Shown: piece by piece, positions 10,925 through 22,823 of the stretch
Layout of the letters: the number at the start of each line of letters is the position of its first letter
Numbering within the stretch: position 1 is the first letter of the stretch
From: Halichoerus grypus
Taxonomy: Eukaryota > Chordata > Mammalia > Carnivora > Phocidae
Reading direction: 5' to 3'
Assembly (NCBI RefSeq): GCF_964656455.1
Contig: NC_135717.1
Span: 136,414,308 to 136,478,307, forward strand
DNA length: 64,000 nt
The notes under the pieces: generated by a model
Seen by the model: only the letters and a program-made list of their open reading frames with translations
What the model was told of the DNA's origin: nothing
Databases searched by the model: none
Program-made: the position numbers and the translations under genes

Positions 10925-12733
10925 TTTTTTTTTTTTTAATTTTTTTATTGTTATGTTAATCCCCATACATTACATCATTAGTTTTAGATATAGTGTTCCA
11001 TGATTCATTGTTTGTGCATAACACCCAGTGCTCCATGCAGAACGTGCCCTCCTCAATACCCATCACCAGGCTAACCCATCCTCCTACCCCCCTCCCCTCT
11101 AGAACCCTCAGTTTGTTTTTCAGAGTCCATCGTCTCTCATGGTTCTTCTCCCCCTCTGATTTCCCCCCCTTCATTCTTCCCCTCCTGCTACATTCTTCTT
11201 CTTCTTTTTTTCTTTCTTAACATATATTGCATTATTTGTTTCAGAGGTACAGATCTGAGATTCAACAGTCTTGCACAATTCACAGCGCTTACCAGAACAC
11301 ATACCCTCCCCAGTGTCCATCACCCAGTCACCCCATCCCTCCCACCCCACCCCCCACTCCAGCAACCCTCAGTTTGTTTCCTGAGATTAAGATTCCTCAT
11401 ATCAGTGAGGTCATATGATACATGTCTTTCTCTGTTTGACTTATTTCGCTCAGCATAATACCCTCCAGTTCCATCCACGTCGTTGCAAATGGCAAGATCT
11501 CATTCCTTTTGATGGCTGCATAATATTCCATTATATATATATACCACATCTTCTTTATCCATTCATCTGTTGATGGACATCTTGGCTCTTTCCACAGTTT
11601 GGCTATTGTGGACATTGCTGCTATAAACATCGGGGTGCACGTACCCTTTCGGGTCCCTACTTTTGTATCTTTGGGGTAAATACCCAATAGTGCAATTGCT
11701 GGATCATATGGTAGGTCTATTTTCAACTTTTTGAGGAACCTCCATACTGTTTTCCAGAGTGGCTGCACCAGCTTGCATTCCCACCAACAGTGTAGGAGGG
11801 TTCCCCTTTCTCTGCATCCCCGCCAACATCTGTCATTTCCTGACTTGTTAATTTTAGCCATTCTGACTGGTGTGAGGTGGTATCTCTTTGAGGTTTTGTT
11901 TTGGATTTCCCTGATGCCGAGCGATATTGAGCACTTTTTCATGTGTCTGTTGGCCATTTGGATGTCTTCTTTGGAAAAATGTCTGTTCATGTCTTCTGCC
12001 CATTTCTTGATTGGATTCTTTGTTCTTTTGGTGTTGAGTTTGATGAGTTCTTTATAGATTTTGGATACTAGCCCTTTATCTGATGTGTCATTTGCAAATA
12101 TCTTCTCCCATTCTGTCAGTTGTCTTTTGGTTTTGTTTACTGTTTCCTTTGCTTTGCAAAAGCTTTTTATCTTAATGAAGTCCCAATAGTTCATTTTTGC
12201 CCTTGCTTCCCTTGCCTTTGGCGATGTTTCTAGGAAGAAGTTGCTGCGGCTGAGGTCGAAGAGGTTGCTGCCTGTGTTCTCCTTTAGGATTTTGATGGAC
12301 TCCTGTCTCACATTGAGGTCTTTCAACCATTTGGAGTCTATTTTTGTGTGTGGTGTAAGGAAATGGTCCAGTTTCATTCTTCTGCATGTGGCTGTCCAAT
12401 TTTCCCAACACCATTTGTTGAAGAGACTGTCTTTTTTCCATTGGACATTCTTTCCTGCTTTGTCAAAGATTAGTCGACCATATAGTTGAGGGTCCATTTC
12501 TGGGCTCTCTATTCTGTTCCATTGATCTATGTGTCTGTTTTTGTGCCAGTACCATACTGTCTTGATGATGACAGCTTTGTAGTAGGGCTGGAAGTCCGGA
12601 ATTGTGATGCCGCCAGCTTTGCTTTTCTTTTTCAACATTCCTCTGGCTATGCGGGGTCTTTTCTGGTTCCATACAAATTTTAGGATTATTTGTTCCATTT
12701 CTTTGAAGAAAGTGGATGGTATTTTGATGGGGA
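10925..12733 (-). mobile_element. 5'-truncated carnivore LINE-1 with open ORF2 3' end
   Basis: Minus-strand L1: poly-T (the A-tail) from 10925, a 3'UTR to about 11396, then ORF2 to the truncation at 12733. The identical 16-bp TSDs define both ends and show insertion by target-primed reverse transcription. The segment is homologous to the nested L1 at 1907-3317 but extends about 380 bp farther 5'. The undamaged ORF and perfect TSD suggest it is among the younger L1s of the window. It lacks the 5'UTR, ORF1, endonuclease and most of the reverse transcriptase, so it cannot mobilise itself. Confidence 0.95.
11397..12698 (-). pseudogene. L1 ORF2p C-terminal fragment, 433 codons open
   Basis: An uninterrupted frame of 433 codons that is the C-terminal third of LINE-1 ORF2p, downstream of the reverse transcriptase catalytic core. 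Recognisable blocks in order: [12 protein letters not shown] near the start, [17 protein letters not shown], the [14 protein letters not shown] block, [10 protein letters not shown], then the Cys-rich domain with [12 protein letters not shown] and [14 protein letters not shown], and [18 protein letters not shown] at the end. The normal protein supplies endonuclease and reverse transcriptase; here both catalytic domains are absent because the insertion is 5'-truncated. The first Met is simply the first ATG inside the fragment, and no promoter is visible. Not a host gene. Confidence 0.93.
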
Positions 12734-12749
12734 GAGGTCTTTATTTCTT

Positions 12750-13742
12750 AAAAAAGAATGCTCCTGGTCCTTATTCCACTAAATAAGAATTTGCATTGCC
12801 ATCTGATCACTTAAGACTTCTTATCGCTACTTTACCAAGAGCAAAATGTTTGTGGCAAATAATCCCAGCTGGTAAGGGAAATAGGCTTGCTGCTAAACAA
12901 TGGAGGCAGATAGATGTTCCCCTGAATCCCTAGGTCCCAGAAGATCCTCTGGAGCACTTCAGAGTATTATTACAGCCAGTGATAAATTTAATGAAACACT
13001 ACAGAAAAAGAACATGGGTAAGATCAGGATCACCAAACGGTTAGAATCTCCAGGAATGAAAGTTTGAATCATTTCACCAAGAAAAGAACAGCATCCATCT
13101 GAGATGCGGAAGGAATAAAGGGAACATAGAAGGAGTATTGGAGGAAGGAAATTATAAATAAGACCCATGACCTTCTTACTAATTCAAAAAGGAGGATATT
13201 ATATACTTATCTTCCTTCCTTATTCTCTTTCCTGTGTGTGTGCACATGCTCCTGTGTGTACTTAGTATTAACTATCTTCTTCCTTTACTTATCCCTTCTG
13301 TTTTATATAAGGAGTTGGTAATTAGTGTTAAAATGTAATTTATACTTTATAGAATATGAAAGTGAGATGACTAAACAATAAGAGAAATGAATATCACCCA
13401 GAGATTTGAAACAATAATTAATGATACTTTGGGACTCTCAGTACTGGAGGAAAGTAGGGTGGATTTTCATCGTACATAGAATTAAATACATTATGTAGGG
13501 AACAGACATGATTTTTCTTTCTTTTTTTTTTTCTTTTTGATTTGGACTTTTAAGTATGAATAGCTGTTAAAAAATAGAATCAGTAGACTAGGAGTAGATG
13601 CTGAGATCCCCATTCTAACATCAGTATTCCAGGCAATACCAATACAAGAAAAAAAAACTTTTAAAGCAATTTATGTATAAGGGCAAGATCTAATTTTTAC
13701 TTAAATCTGTTTTGACTCTTCCCTTCTTTAATTTTTCAGTTT
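12750..13742. other. unique DNA, no gene seen
   Basis: No gene or repeat recognised apart from a T-rich tract near 13515-13540. Confidence 0.45.
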
Positions 13743-13761
13743 AAGAAATAAAATGTAGTGG

Positions 13762-13949
13762 GGGCGCCTGGGTGGCTCAGTCGGTTAAGTGTCTGCCTTC
13801 GGCTCAGGTCATGATCCCAAGGTCCTGAGATCAAGCCCTGCGTTGGGCTCCCTGCTCCGTGGAGAGCCTGCTTCTCCCTCTGCCTGCCATTCTGCCTATC
13901 TATACTCTCTGTCTCTCTGTCAAATAAATAAAATCTTAAAAAAAAAAAA
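13762..13949 (+). mobile_element. carnivore tRNA-Lys SINE (SINEC)
   Basis: Head 'gcgcctgggtggctcagtcg', 'aggtcatgatcccaaggtcc', CT-rich body and 'aaataaataaaatctt' tail with an A run. The flanks give a TSD of about 20 bp (13743-13762 and 13950-13969) with two mismatches, AAGAAATAAAATGTAGTGGG against AAGAAATACAATTTAGTGGG. Confidence 0.95.
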
Positions 13950-13969
13950 AAGAAATACAATTTAGTGGG

Positions 13970-16280
13970 ATTTTTTTCTATCCAGAGAGTTTAACATAAA
14001 TTTTGTTACAAATATTTATATAATGGTTCCTTACAGTATATGAAATTAAGAAACATAACTAACAGAAATTTTTATAAACAGGCATAAGACTTATCAAATT
14101 TGGATATGATTGATAGTTACAAATAAACATAAATGTGTGTGCACATATTTGTGTATTAAAATAAAATCGAAATCAGCTGATAATCCCACGAGAGAATACT
14201 GTACACTTTTGAATCACAGGTGAACCATAGGCTGTAAGGCAAATACAAATCGAAATAGAAAAAGTTTAATTTTCCTTGGTGCAAAAGGGACACCCCCCCC
14301 CACACACACAGACACACACACACCTTTTTCTTAAAGCATTTACTCTAGAAAACATGTAATTGTGAATCCTTTCCCTACCCCTTTGATACGTATATAAATG
14401 TTTTTAAAGGCTAAATAAGTCTTTTACCAGTTTTGCAACCCAAGAATATTTCTTGAGGACTGAAACCATCTCTTTGAAATGTAATCAAGGAAGGCCGCAC
14501 CCTATCTCCCACTTTTCTGAGGGCTTGGAGGCCTGACGTCGGCTGGCTCCTGGCTCCAAATTGAAAACTTACCTCTCTGATGGTAAGGATATAAGATTTT
14601 TTTAAATATAGGCAATTAGCAAAAACAGGGGGCTGCACCAATTAACAAGTCAATTTAGGATGAACTATATATGACAAATGGCGATGTCAAGTCCCTTACT
14701 TGAAGACTAGTTTGTTTATTGATTATTTTAAGAATATGTTTGTAATGAGTTGTATTTGCTTGGCTATATAAAAGGTAAGATTTCTTTATGTATTTGCAAT
14801 TTCTTTAGCGGATTTTCTGTGATGTGCACTGCATTCTGCTTGAATTCCTATTCAATAATAAGACTCTTTTTTTCTCTTCTACCTTTGTGGAGAGGTTTTC
14901 TGGGTTGGGAGGAGTTTTTATTTTTAATTATATTTTTCCAACAATATCTTTAGGAGGCAATGCAAGGCAAGGATGGCTTGCATCCCTATCTGAGACTTCT
15001 CCCCAAACTCCAGTGTTAAAATCCATGGAGTGAACCTGGAATGTAAGTAGGACTACTTTTTTCTGGAGTAAAAGGGTGAATTGATAAGAATAAATACAGG
15101 CCAAAGGCCTGTTCTGCCTGCTTTTCTTCTGAAAGCCCAAACCTAAAATCATAAATGTTTGTACTTCATTAATAGAAAAAAGCCAATCCTACATACATCA
15201 ACAACAATAAAAAGAAGATATGCAAGTCTACAAGAGCAATGGCTAGAAGTTAAAGCCAGATTTAAATTTCTTGCCCTGGGTGTATCTTAAGTATTACAAA
15301 GTAAGAAGATCATTCAAAGAATGATTCCAAGATTTTTCTTAAATTTGTTGAGTGAGAGAAGAATGTAACTGGATTTTTATAGGTTCTTTGAAATTCTCCT
15401 TCATCCACTCCTGGAATTAGGATATTCCAAACCAACATTATAAATGGAGTTGGCAGTTGGAAGATTCAAGAGAAGAAATAGGAAGTCTTGCTAGAATAAC
15501 AAAAATAGGGGAAAAAAGAATGATATAGTTGTTATGAGAGAAAAGGATATATGACAGTAACCCAGTATAGGAACCACAAATGTGCATAGGAAAAGGAATA
15601 TAAGATCAATCTAGCTGCAGAAATTGGAAAGGAAGGCAGGGTGTGCGAGTACCAGGAAGCCCCAGACTTAAAAGTATCTATTAATTATACCAGTGAAAAA
15701 TCCCCAGAAAATGTTCCGCTTCAAATGAATAATTTATATTGTGGAACATGTCTGTGACCTTTCTTCTCTGTAGGTGCCTCTCCTTCCGATTGTGCCTGCT
15801 CAAGTGCGAAGGTGTCACCTCCTGTTCTGTCCTTGCTTGTCTCATTGCTATTATTGCATACATCACATTGCATTTAAAAAAAAAAAAAAAATTAAGACTT
15901 TTTTTAGAGCAGTTTTCAATATACAGAAAAAAATGAGAAGAGTTCTTTATGCCCCCACTCCTCTTATATAAAGTTGCCCTTATCATTAATATATAGCTTT
16001 ATTGTGCCATTTTTATTATATTTTTCTTGTTTAGTAACTCATTAGTGCAAAAATGACTTATTCATTGCTAAGCAAAGAGACTCAATAAATGCCAATTTTA
16101 AAACTAAACTGAACAGAATATAAATTGGGTAGTAAAATCATGTGTAACTTTTCAATGTAGTTTTTGATATCAGGAACCCTTCTAATAACAGATGAAAGCC
16201 ATAGACTTTCTTCATTTAAAAAGTGCAAATACATGTATATATATCCAACTTTGAATATAAGGTTTAAAATAACAGATTTC
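13970..16280. other. mostly unique DNA, no gene seen
   Basis: Contains a C8 plus (CA)n tract at about 14291-14324, a 16-A run at 15875-15890, and a phrase at about 15890-15960 ('tttagagcagttttcaatat') resembling an ancient repeat of uncertain family. No exon or RNA gene was recognised. Confidence 0.45.
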
Positions 16281-16281
16281 T

Positions 16282-16471
16282 TAGCTTCAGCACTGTGGAC
16301 ATCTTTGTTGTGTGGGACTGTCTGGTGCATTGTAGGATGTTTAGTAGCATTCCAGCCTCTATTTACTAAATGCCAGGAGCAATTCCCTCCCCTACAATGA
16401 CAATAAAAATGTCTCCAGACATTGCTGAATGTCTCCTGTGTGGCAAAATTGCCCCTGGTTGAAAATTTCTA
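16282..16471 (-). mobile_element. MER5A (hAT-Charlie) DNA transposon remnant
   Basis: 'tttgttgtgtgggactgtct', 'tgcattgtaggatgtttag', 'aatgtctccagacattgctg' and 'gcaaaattgcccctggttga' match the reverse complement of MER5A, a non-autonomous hAT element, over nearly its full length. Confidence 0.85.
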
Positions 16472-18535
16472 AAGATAACTTCACCAGACCACAGCTAAGA
16501 AAGTCTGCATTCATTTAAAAACTGATATCAAAATAATACTAATAGGGGCCCATTTGATCAATTATAAATAGGAAAGGAGAGAAAGAGATAACAAAAGGAT
16601 AACTTGATTATGCATAAAAACGAATTTATCAGGTACAAGAGATGCTGGTTGGGTAAATGTTGAATGTACATTTACTGCAGTTTCTAGCACACATAAAACA
16701 AGTAATTATTCAGCAAAGTTCTTAGCTGCTAATCTGATATAAAAATTTGGCATTTGTAGCTTCCAGCCTTTTATTTAATTTACAAATTAGAATTTCAAGT
16801 GTATATTTTTAAATTATTTCTTGAGAAAATGCAATGAGGCTTACTAAATTAGTAACAGAAATCACATATAATACTAGAAACATAAAGTTGTGTTCTAATT
16901 GCCCAGTTATTGATCCATATTACTAAATCCCTCTAGAGTACATAAATATACAAAGTGACATTGAGCAAGCCCCCACTATTTGCAGGACACTGGAAATAAA
17001 TAAATAAATAATACATACATACATATATACATAAATAAATAAATAAATGTGAAAGGAAGAAGTGACCTTTGTTTTCAAATAAACCATTGCCCATTCAGTA
17101 TGTTGAGGACCAGAGCTTAACGTTTAGTTCTGGATTAATTTGCTTTCTAAGCAAAAATTGTGAGATTGGTTTCAGTATTTAAAAAAACTAAATCTGTAAA
17201 AGAAAGAAACATATACTGCCCTGTTTTCAGTGAATGATAAAGCCATGATAAACATGGTACACAACATATCAATATTATGGACTTCTTAATAAATTATTAC
17301 CAAACTAAATACACTCTGTATCAAATGTAAGGTATATAAATGTTAAAGGTTACTTGTTAGCTAGTCTAACCGCTTTGGATATTTCTATTTATTTATGTGT
17401 GTACATTTTCAATTTTATTAGCGATGAAATTTCTGTAAATTTCCTTCCCTTGTGTCCTATGCTTTTGTTTGTTTCTTTGAGGCCAAAGATGTGCATTTTG
17501 TTTATCTGTGTATTCTTCAGCACAATGCTCTTGCCTGGTTGGTCTCTGAGAGTGGAGTTTAGGTGAGGTAAATTGAATTGAACTGCTTTAAACTGAAAGC
17601 TCCTTTTAGTACTGCTTATTCCCCTAGACTCTTGGAGGTAGCTGGAGCTGAAATGCTACAGACAGCTATTTTTCATTACTATATACAAAATCACTGCTAG
17701 GTTGGCACAAAGAAATAAAATACCTCGACACAAAGAGTTAACTTGATTACCAGGCTTTATACTGTTAGAACCAAGATAGATCTAAGATATCTGGCTCAAT
17801 GCCAGAGCATTTGGTTTCATAGCCTGCTGCCTTTCCTTTATGGATAATTATGATTTTTAATTGGAGCATACATCAACTTTTACGTACTGGTTTGGCCACT
17901 GACATGTCAGGTGTGTGGTGACTCTTCAAATGAACCTGCCTTGAAGCTCTCACCCCACAAATTACTTTCCAGGATTACAGTTTTAAAACCTCTCTTGGCT
18001 TGCCACCTTGTGGTAGATTTTTCAAAGTAACAGAATTCGGTCTTGAAAGAAATAACAGGTTTCCAACCTTGTTTAGAACAATAATTTACATATGAAAAAT
18101 AGATAAATTTGCAATGAGTTCAGTAAAGATCTAAAAATATCATCTCTGATTTAAAATGAGCATTTATGATAAATCTTTTTTTTCATTATTTCCACAAATA
18201 GTTTGACACATTAAACTTGGAAAAAAATAAGGAAAGTATTACCTCAATCCCCCCAAAATATATGTGATATCATGAAATTAATTCAAAATGTTTCTCTGTT
18301 TCATTGATTACTTTCTGAAAACTTTAAAATTAGATTTAGCTGCTGAACAAATATTAATATAATAAGAAATTGCATGTATTATAAGACAACTTAAAATTTA
18401 CCATCAATTTTTAAAGTACGCCGTTATAATGAGCTATATGATACATGGTTGGCTTATTAGCTAATTTGATTACTATTCATATAGAATTTATTAGTTGATA
18501 AATAACATGATTTATTAGAGTATTTGCAATATGTG
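16472..18535. other. unique AT-rich DNA with a short simple repeat
   Basis: Holds an (AAAT)n/(ATAC)n tract at about 16996-17048, preceded by an L2-like phrase ('attgagcaagcccccactat'). Otherwise no feature recognised. Confidence 0.45.
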
Positions 18536-18560
18536 TTGTTTGTTTGTTTGTTTGTTTGTT

Positions 18561-18750
18561 TTTTTAAAGATTTTATTTATTTGACAGAGAGAGAGATAGC
18601 GAGAGCAGGAACACAAGCATGGGGAGTGGGAGAGGGAGAAGCAGGCCTCCCGCCGAGCAGGGAGCCCGATGTGGGACTCGATCCCGGGACCCCGGGATCA
18701 TGACCTGAGCCGAAGGCAGACGCTTAACGACTGAGCCACCCAGGCGCCCT
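18561..18750 (-). mobile_element. carnivore SINE inserted into a (TTTG)n tract
   Basis: Minus orientation, ending in the head 'gactgagccacccaggcgcc'. Both sides carry (TTTG)n: 18536-18560 on the left and 18751-18773 on the right, so the duplicated target was itself a TTTG repeat. The body is well preserved ('gatcatgacctgagccgaag'). Confidence 0.95.
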
Positions 18751-18773
18751 GTTTGTTTGTTTGTTTGTTTTTG

Positions 18774-19537
18774 TCTTGATAACCACAGATCATCAGCTTT
18801 CTGGGAGTATATCTAATATGTTCTAAAACTAAATTAATTATTTGTCTAAGAAAAGGCTTTGAGTTTCCTCAGAAGAAATGAGATCTTTTGATTGGGACTT
18901 ATAATTAAAAGACCAAGATAATTGCTACAATCCAATAACAAAACAGGAACACAGGTTAACCACAATGCCATCGATCATACTGATGGAAGGAGGTTGACAA
19001 ATGATTGCTAAAGCTTCAAATTCATAAACCAGGTGATCTATTTGAAGATAATGTGAGGTAGTGTCGGGTATTAAGAACTCTGCTTTATATGCATTAACCA
19101 TTTTCACAAACTACTGTGAAAAGATTGCCAAGATGAGAGTTTTTGTTTCATAGAACAAATTTCAGAAATCCTGCCTCAAATCTGTTTTCACACCTGAAGA
19201 TGGCTAAATTCAAACCAAGTCTGAGTGGGGTATGACTCTGATATAGTGGTGTATTCATTAATCCTCATCATTCCCAATTTAGGGAAACCTGGCACACTGG
19301 GAGATCCTACACCTGGACCAAAGTCAGTTGCTTTCATTTTTATTGATCAGGAAAATAACTCTTATTGAGATTTAAACTCAGGTGAAAATTGTAACTGTTT
19401 TACCTTTCAGCTGGTAAATAACTTAGATATAATGCAGACCTCTCACTGCAAAAATTTAATTTAAGGGCAAAATATCCTAAGGAGACAGTATCAAAAAAGG
19501 GCAGCCTCGGGTAATCTTATTCCCAATCCAGTTCTAT
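18774..19537. other. unique DNA, no gene seen
   Basis: No repeat or gene recognised. Only shadow-size ORFs. Confidence 0.45.
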
Positions 19538-19589
19538 TTAAACAACTCCTTGGGGCGCCTGGGTGGCTCAGTCATTAAACAACTCCTTG
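19538..19589 (+). mobile_element. 22-bp SINE head flanked by a full 15-bp TSD
   Basis: TTAAACAACTCCTTG occurs at 19538-19552 and exactly again at 19575-19589. Between them lies only 'gggcgcctgggtggctcagt' plus 'ca', the first 22 bases of a SINEC. The promoter body, CT segment and A-tail are absent, although the tail is needed for insertion. The SINE consensus next reads (g)TTAA, which is also how the TSD begins, so a microhomology-mediated deletion after insertion would give exactly this product. Confidence 0.85.
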
Positions 19590-20771
19590 ATGCCTGCATT
19601 CTTACAGAAACTCACAGGTATTCACATGTATCATGAATTCTGGGAATTATATTTCATGCTGCTAATCTATATAGGATAGATTTTTATTACTTTATTTTTT
19701 AAATCATTTACCATGGTGTGGTCTGTGTTCTAAGAAAATCGCAGAAAAGGAATGCAAGAAAACACCTTCATTTGAATTACTATTTTTTAAATTTATTGAA
19801 CATATGTCTTTTATTTAGGTCTAGTCCAACTATCTCAAAGTTTGTGGTTTGATGACTTTATGAAATCTTTTCTATTATGCCTTTGAAGTGGCCCCATTTT
19901 CTTAAGAGAATGTGTTTAAATTGTCTGAGAGCCATGTTTGCTCTCCTTACTTGCTGCCCTAGGATATCTGAGATTAGAAATTCTATCAAAAATAGTCTTA
20001 ATTTACTTGCTAACATTCACTCTCTCGGTAGGAATAATTCTGATTAGTAGGGAAAGTGCTTTCTCATTGTCTTCCTTCACTGGCAAATAATACATTGCAT
20101 TTGTGTCTTCCTTTACTGAGCCTAGAGCCTTTAGATTCATTATCCAATTAATCCTTCTAACATTGCTGTAAAGTAAGAATGGGGAGTCAATTCTGAATCT
20201 GCATGTAGGGAGATTAAATGACTTATATAATCTCACCAAACTGGTAAAAAACAGAGTTGAGAAAACTGCTTAAGGCTTGCCCTTATTGCAATATTGGGTC
20301 ATTATTTCTCATATTATAAGAACCTCTTAAGAGATAACTGGTACTAGGAGTTGAGAAGTAAACAGGTTTCTTCATATTTAATTATAACAATGTTCTTTAA
20401 AATGACCTTTTGAAATAACTGGGAATGTAAATGCATTTATATTGGCAGGATGTAGTGCATGGTATTTTAATGATATATGGAATAAAATCACTTGTTTTTC
20501 TCGTTATGTGAGCTGGTTAACATTCATCAATAAATTACAATATTAACATTCACTAAAAAGCAATTGTTGAACCAAGTGTATTCTTTTCTCTCTCCCTTTC
20601 ATTTATTATTAATAAACTAGTTCAATCCCTCCCCTTTATCACATGAGGATTATACAGCTCAATTTCATTTTTATTTGATTTTTTTTAATTCTGTATTTTT
20701 GAGTCTTTTATTTTGCTACAGAAACAATTCAAAGAGCACCATTTATTTTTATTTATTTATTTTTTACTTTA
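19590..20771. other. mostly unique DNA; possible MIR remnant
   Basis: A MIR-like reverse-strand pattern lies at about 20110-20260 ('attcattatccaattaatcc', 'gattaaatgacttatataat'). A TTTAT-rich tract precedes the next SINE at 20740-20771. No gene recognised. Confidence 0.4.
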
Positions 20772-20965
20772 TTTTTTTAAAGATTTTATTTATTTATTTG
20801 ACGGAGAGAGACAGCGAGAGAGGGAACACAAGCAGGGGGAATAGGAGAGGGAGAAGCAGGCTCCCCGCCTAGCAGAGAGCCCGACGTGGGCCTCGATCTC
20901 AGAATCCTGGGATCATGACCTGAGCCAAAGGCAGACTCTTAACAACTGAGCCACCCAGGCACCCT
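20772..20965 (-). mobile_element. carnivore SINE (SINEC), left member of a head-to-head pair
   Basis: Minus orientation: 'aaagattttatttatttatt' tail side at left, then 'gatcatgacctgagccaaag' and the reversed head 'ctgagccacccaggcaccct' at right. Its head faces the head of the plus-strand SINE at 21056. Confidence 0.95.
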
Positions 20966-21076
20966 CTCTTTATTTTTAAATAAGATTTAGTTCAGGGGCA
21001 CCTGGGTAGCTCAGTCGGCGCCCTATTTTTATTTTTAAATAAGATTTAGCTCAGGAGCGCCTGGGTGGCTCAGTCG
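20958..21076. repeat. 59-bp tandem duplication spanning SINE-spacer-SINE junctions
   Basis: Two copies, 20958-21016 and 21017-21075. Each starts with the end of a reversed SINE head (GGCACCCT or GGCGCCCT), continues through a spacer with TTATTTTTAAATAAGATTTAG, split here as 'ttatttttaaataag' and 'atttag', and ends with the start of a forward SINE head (CACCTGGGTAGCTCAGTC or CGCCTGGGTGGCTCAGTC). The spacing of matching bases is a constant 59. Confidence 0.85.
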
Positions 21077-21254
21077 TTAAGCGTCTGCCTTCAGCTCGGA
21101 TCATGATCCCAGGGTCCTGGTATCCAGTCCCACACATCGGGCTCTCTGCTCGGCAGGAAGCCTGCTTCTCCCTCTCCCACTCCCCCTGCTGTGTTCCCTC
21201 TCTCGCTGTCTCTCTCTCTCTGTCAAATAAATAAATAAAAAATCTTTAAAAAAC
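21056..21254 (+). mobile_element. carnivore SINE (SINEC), right member of a head-to-head pair
   Basis: Head 'gcgcctgggtggctcagtcg', full body and '(aaat)n aaaaaatcttt' tail. The TSD is AATAAGATTTAGCTCA just upstream against AATAAGATTTGGTTCA just downstream, from about 21257 (two mismatches). Confidence 0.95.
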
Positions 21255-21274
21255 AATAAGATTTGGTTCAATGT

Positions 21275-22610
21275 GTAAAAAACCAAAAAAATCAAATACT
21301 AAATATCTTACATGTTTCTCCATTTCCCACATTTCTTTGTTGCATTAGAAAACTAAGAAAATCATTATCTGCATGGTACGTGTGACTGTATGTTTGACTG
21401 TAACCCAAAAGTTGAAATGTCAGAAATCCCAGAAGCATAGAGTTCCTGGCAGGATTTCAAGCCCAAGTATGGAGGCCGGGGAAGACTGGAGATTCAGATA
21501 AGCTTCAACTGTACACTTGAACTTTAGGCTCTTCAGAAGAACACAAATTTGGATTCATTTGAGATTTTCTTTTTGTAAGTCAATAGATAATAGATCTGAA
21601 GGAACCTTTTAAAATATCTTGGAATTTCTCCCTTGCATAGAACAACTTGAGGAAAAATGCAAGCTCAAGGTCCAAGGTCACCTGAAATATGTTCTGTGGT
21701 GTCCCTGCTCACTCTGGTGGGTTGATGCCACCTTATGGAACGATAGGTTCACTACACCCCATGTTGCAATAGCCACAAAAACCCAAGTTCCAGGAGAAAC
21801 ACTCACAACTTAAATTTGGTCAATAGAAAACCATTTCACTTTATAACTAAAAGGGGATTAAATACTAAATTCTACTATAATATTTTTAAGAGCTTAAAGC
21901 TCTTAGTTTTTACACTGTATATTAGTAATCAGATATAAGATTCACTTTCCATTGGCAATGTAAGAGTTGTTTTTAAAGCAAATGTGCAGTCCTATTTCAA
22001 ACATTCAGAAAAGATTAGCTATTTTGTTTTTTGCTGTTTCTGCCTTATCGTTTTATTTTACCCTTAATTTCTCTGTTCCAAGTTATATGTAGACTGATAA
22101 GTTACTCCAATGTGGCTAGATATAAACTCACCTATCTAAATTTAAAATGATAGTAATTGTGCTAATATTGAGACTGAGCAGAAAGATAAAGCCAGGAGAC
22201 AGTAACCTCGCAAAAACCTCTTTGTGAGCTTGTGTGAGGATCATGAACAGAGGGGTTGGAACTTCTACTAGATCATTTTAGGAAATAAATGAGGAGGAAC
22301 AAGGAAAACATCTTTTAGCTTTTAGTAAAAGGAAAAAAAAATGCTTTCAGAAAGTATGAAGCAATGAAGATGTGCTGGTCCTCAGTGTGTGAATAAAAAA
22401 GGGAAGCTTAATGTAGAGATATGCTGGGACCCAACCCAGGCTTCAGAACATTGGATTTAAGGGTCTAGATAAGAGGTTACTTCCAAGTGAATTCAAAGAG
22501 TGTTAATTTTAACATGTAATAAAATACAAAAGCCATTTCTCAGACGTATCAGGTAAGTTGTAGATTATTTGAGAGCTCTAAAACCTGGACTTTTTCATTG
22601 ATCTAAATTC
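21275..22610. other. unique DNA, no gene seen
   Basis: No exon, RNA gene or repeat recognised. Confidence 0.45.
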
Positions 22611-22617
22611 TATGTTC

Positions 22618-22760
22618 AGTGATTCTCAGACCTGGCTGATCAATCAGAATCACCTAGGCCTCTCTTATATGATGCTTGTTCTGATCAGCCTTTCACTGAC
22701 TCTGAGCAGTAACTTGGTGGAATTTGCCTAGATTCCCAGCTCCAGCAATTTGGATATTCA
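22618..22760. mobile_element. probable hAT-type DNA transposon remnant (MER5B/MER20-like)
   Basis: 'gtgattctcagacctggctg', 'aatcagaatcacctaggcc' and 'ttcccagctccagcaatttg' resemble short hAT-Charlie repeats of the 'tgattctcaaagtgtggtcc' kind. The family is uncertain. Confidence 0.4.
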
Positions 22761-22823
22761 TGATAAAAAATGTATTGTTATCACTGGTCTTTTGTCAGTT
22801 GAAAGAATTTCATGGTATTTCTT

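Noticed and set aside
11397..12698. 433-codon minus-strand ORF as a host gene
   Set aside because: Its content is LINE-1 ORF2p C-terminus inside a TSD-bounded, 5'-truncated L1; no promoter or start of its own.
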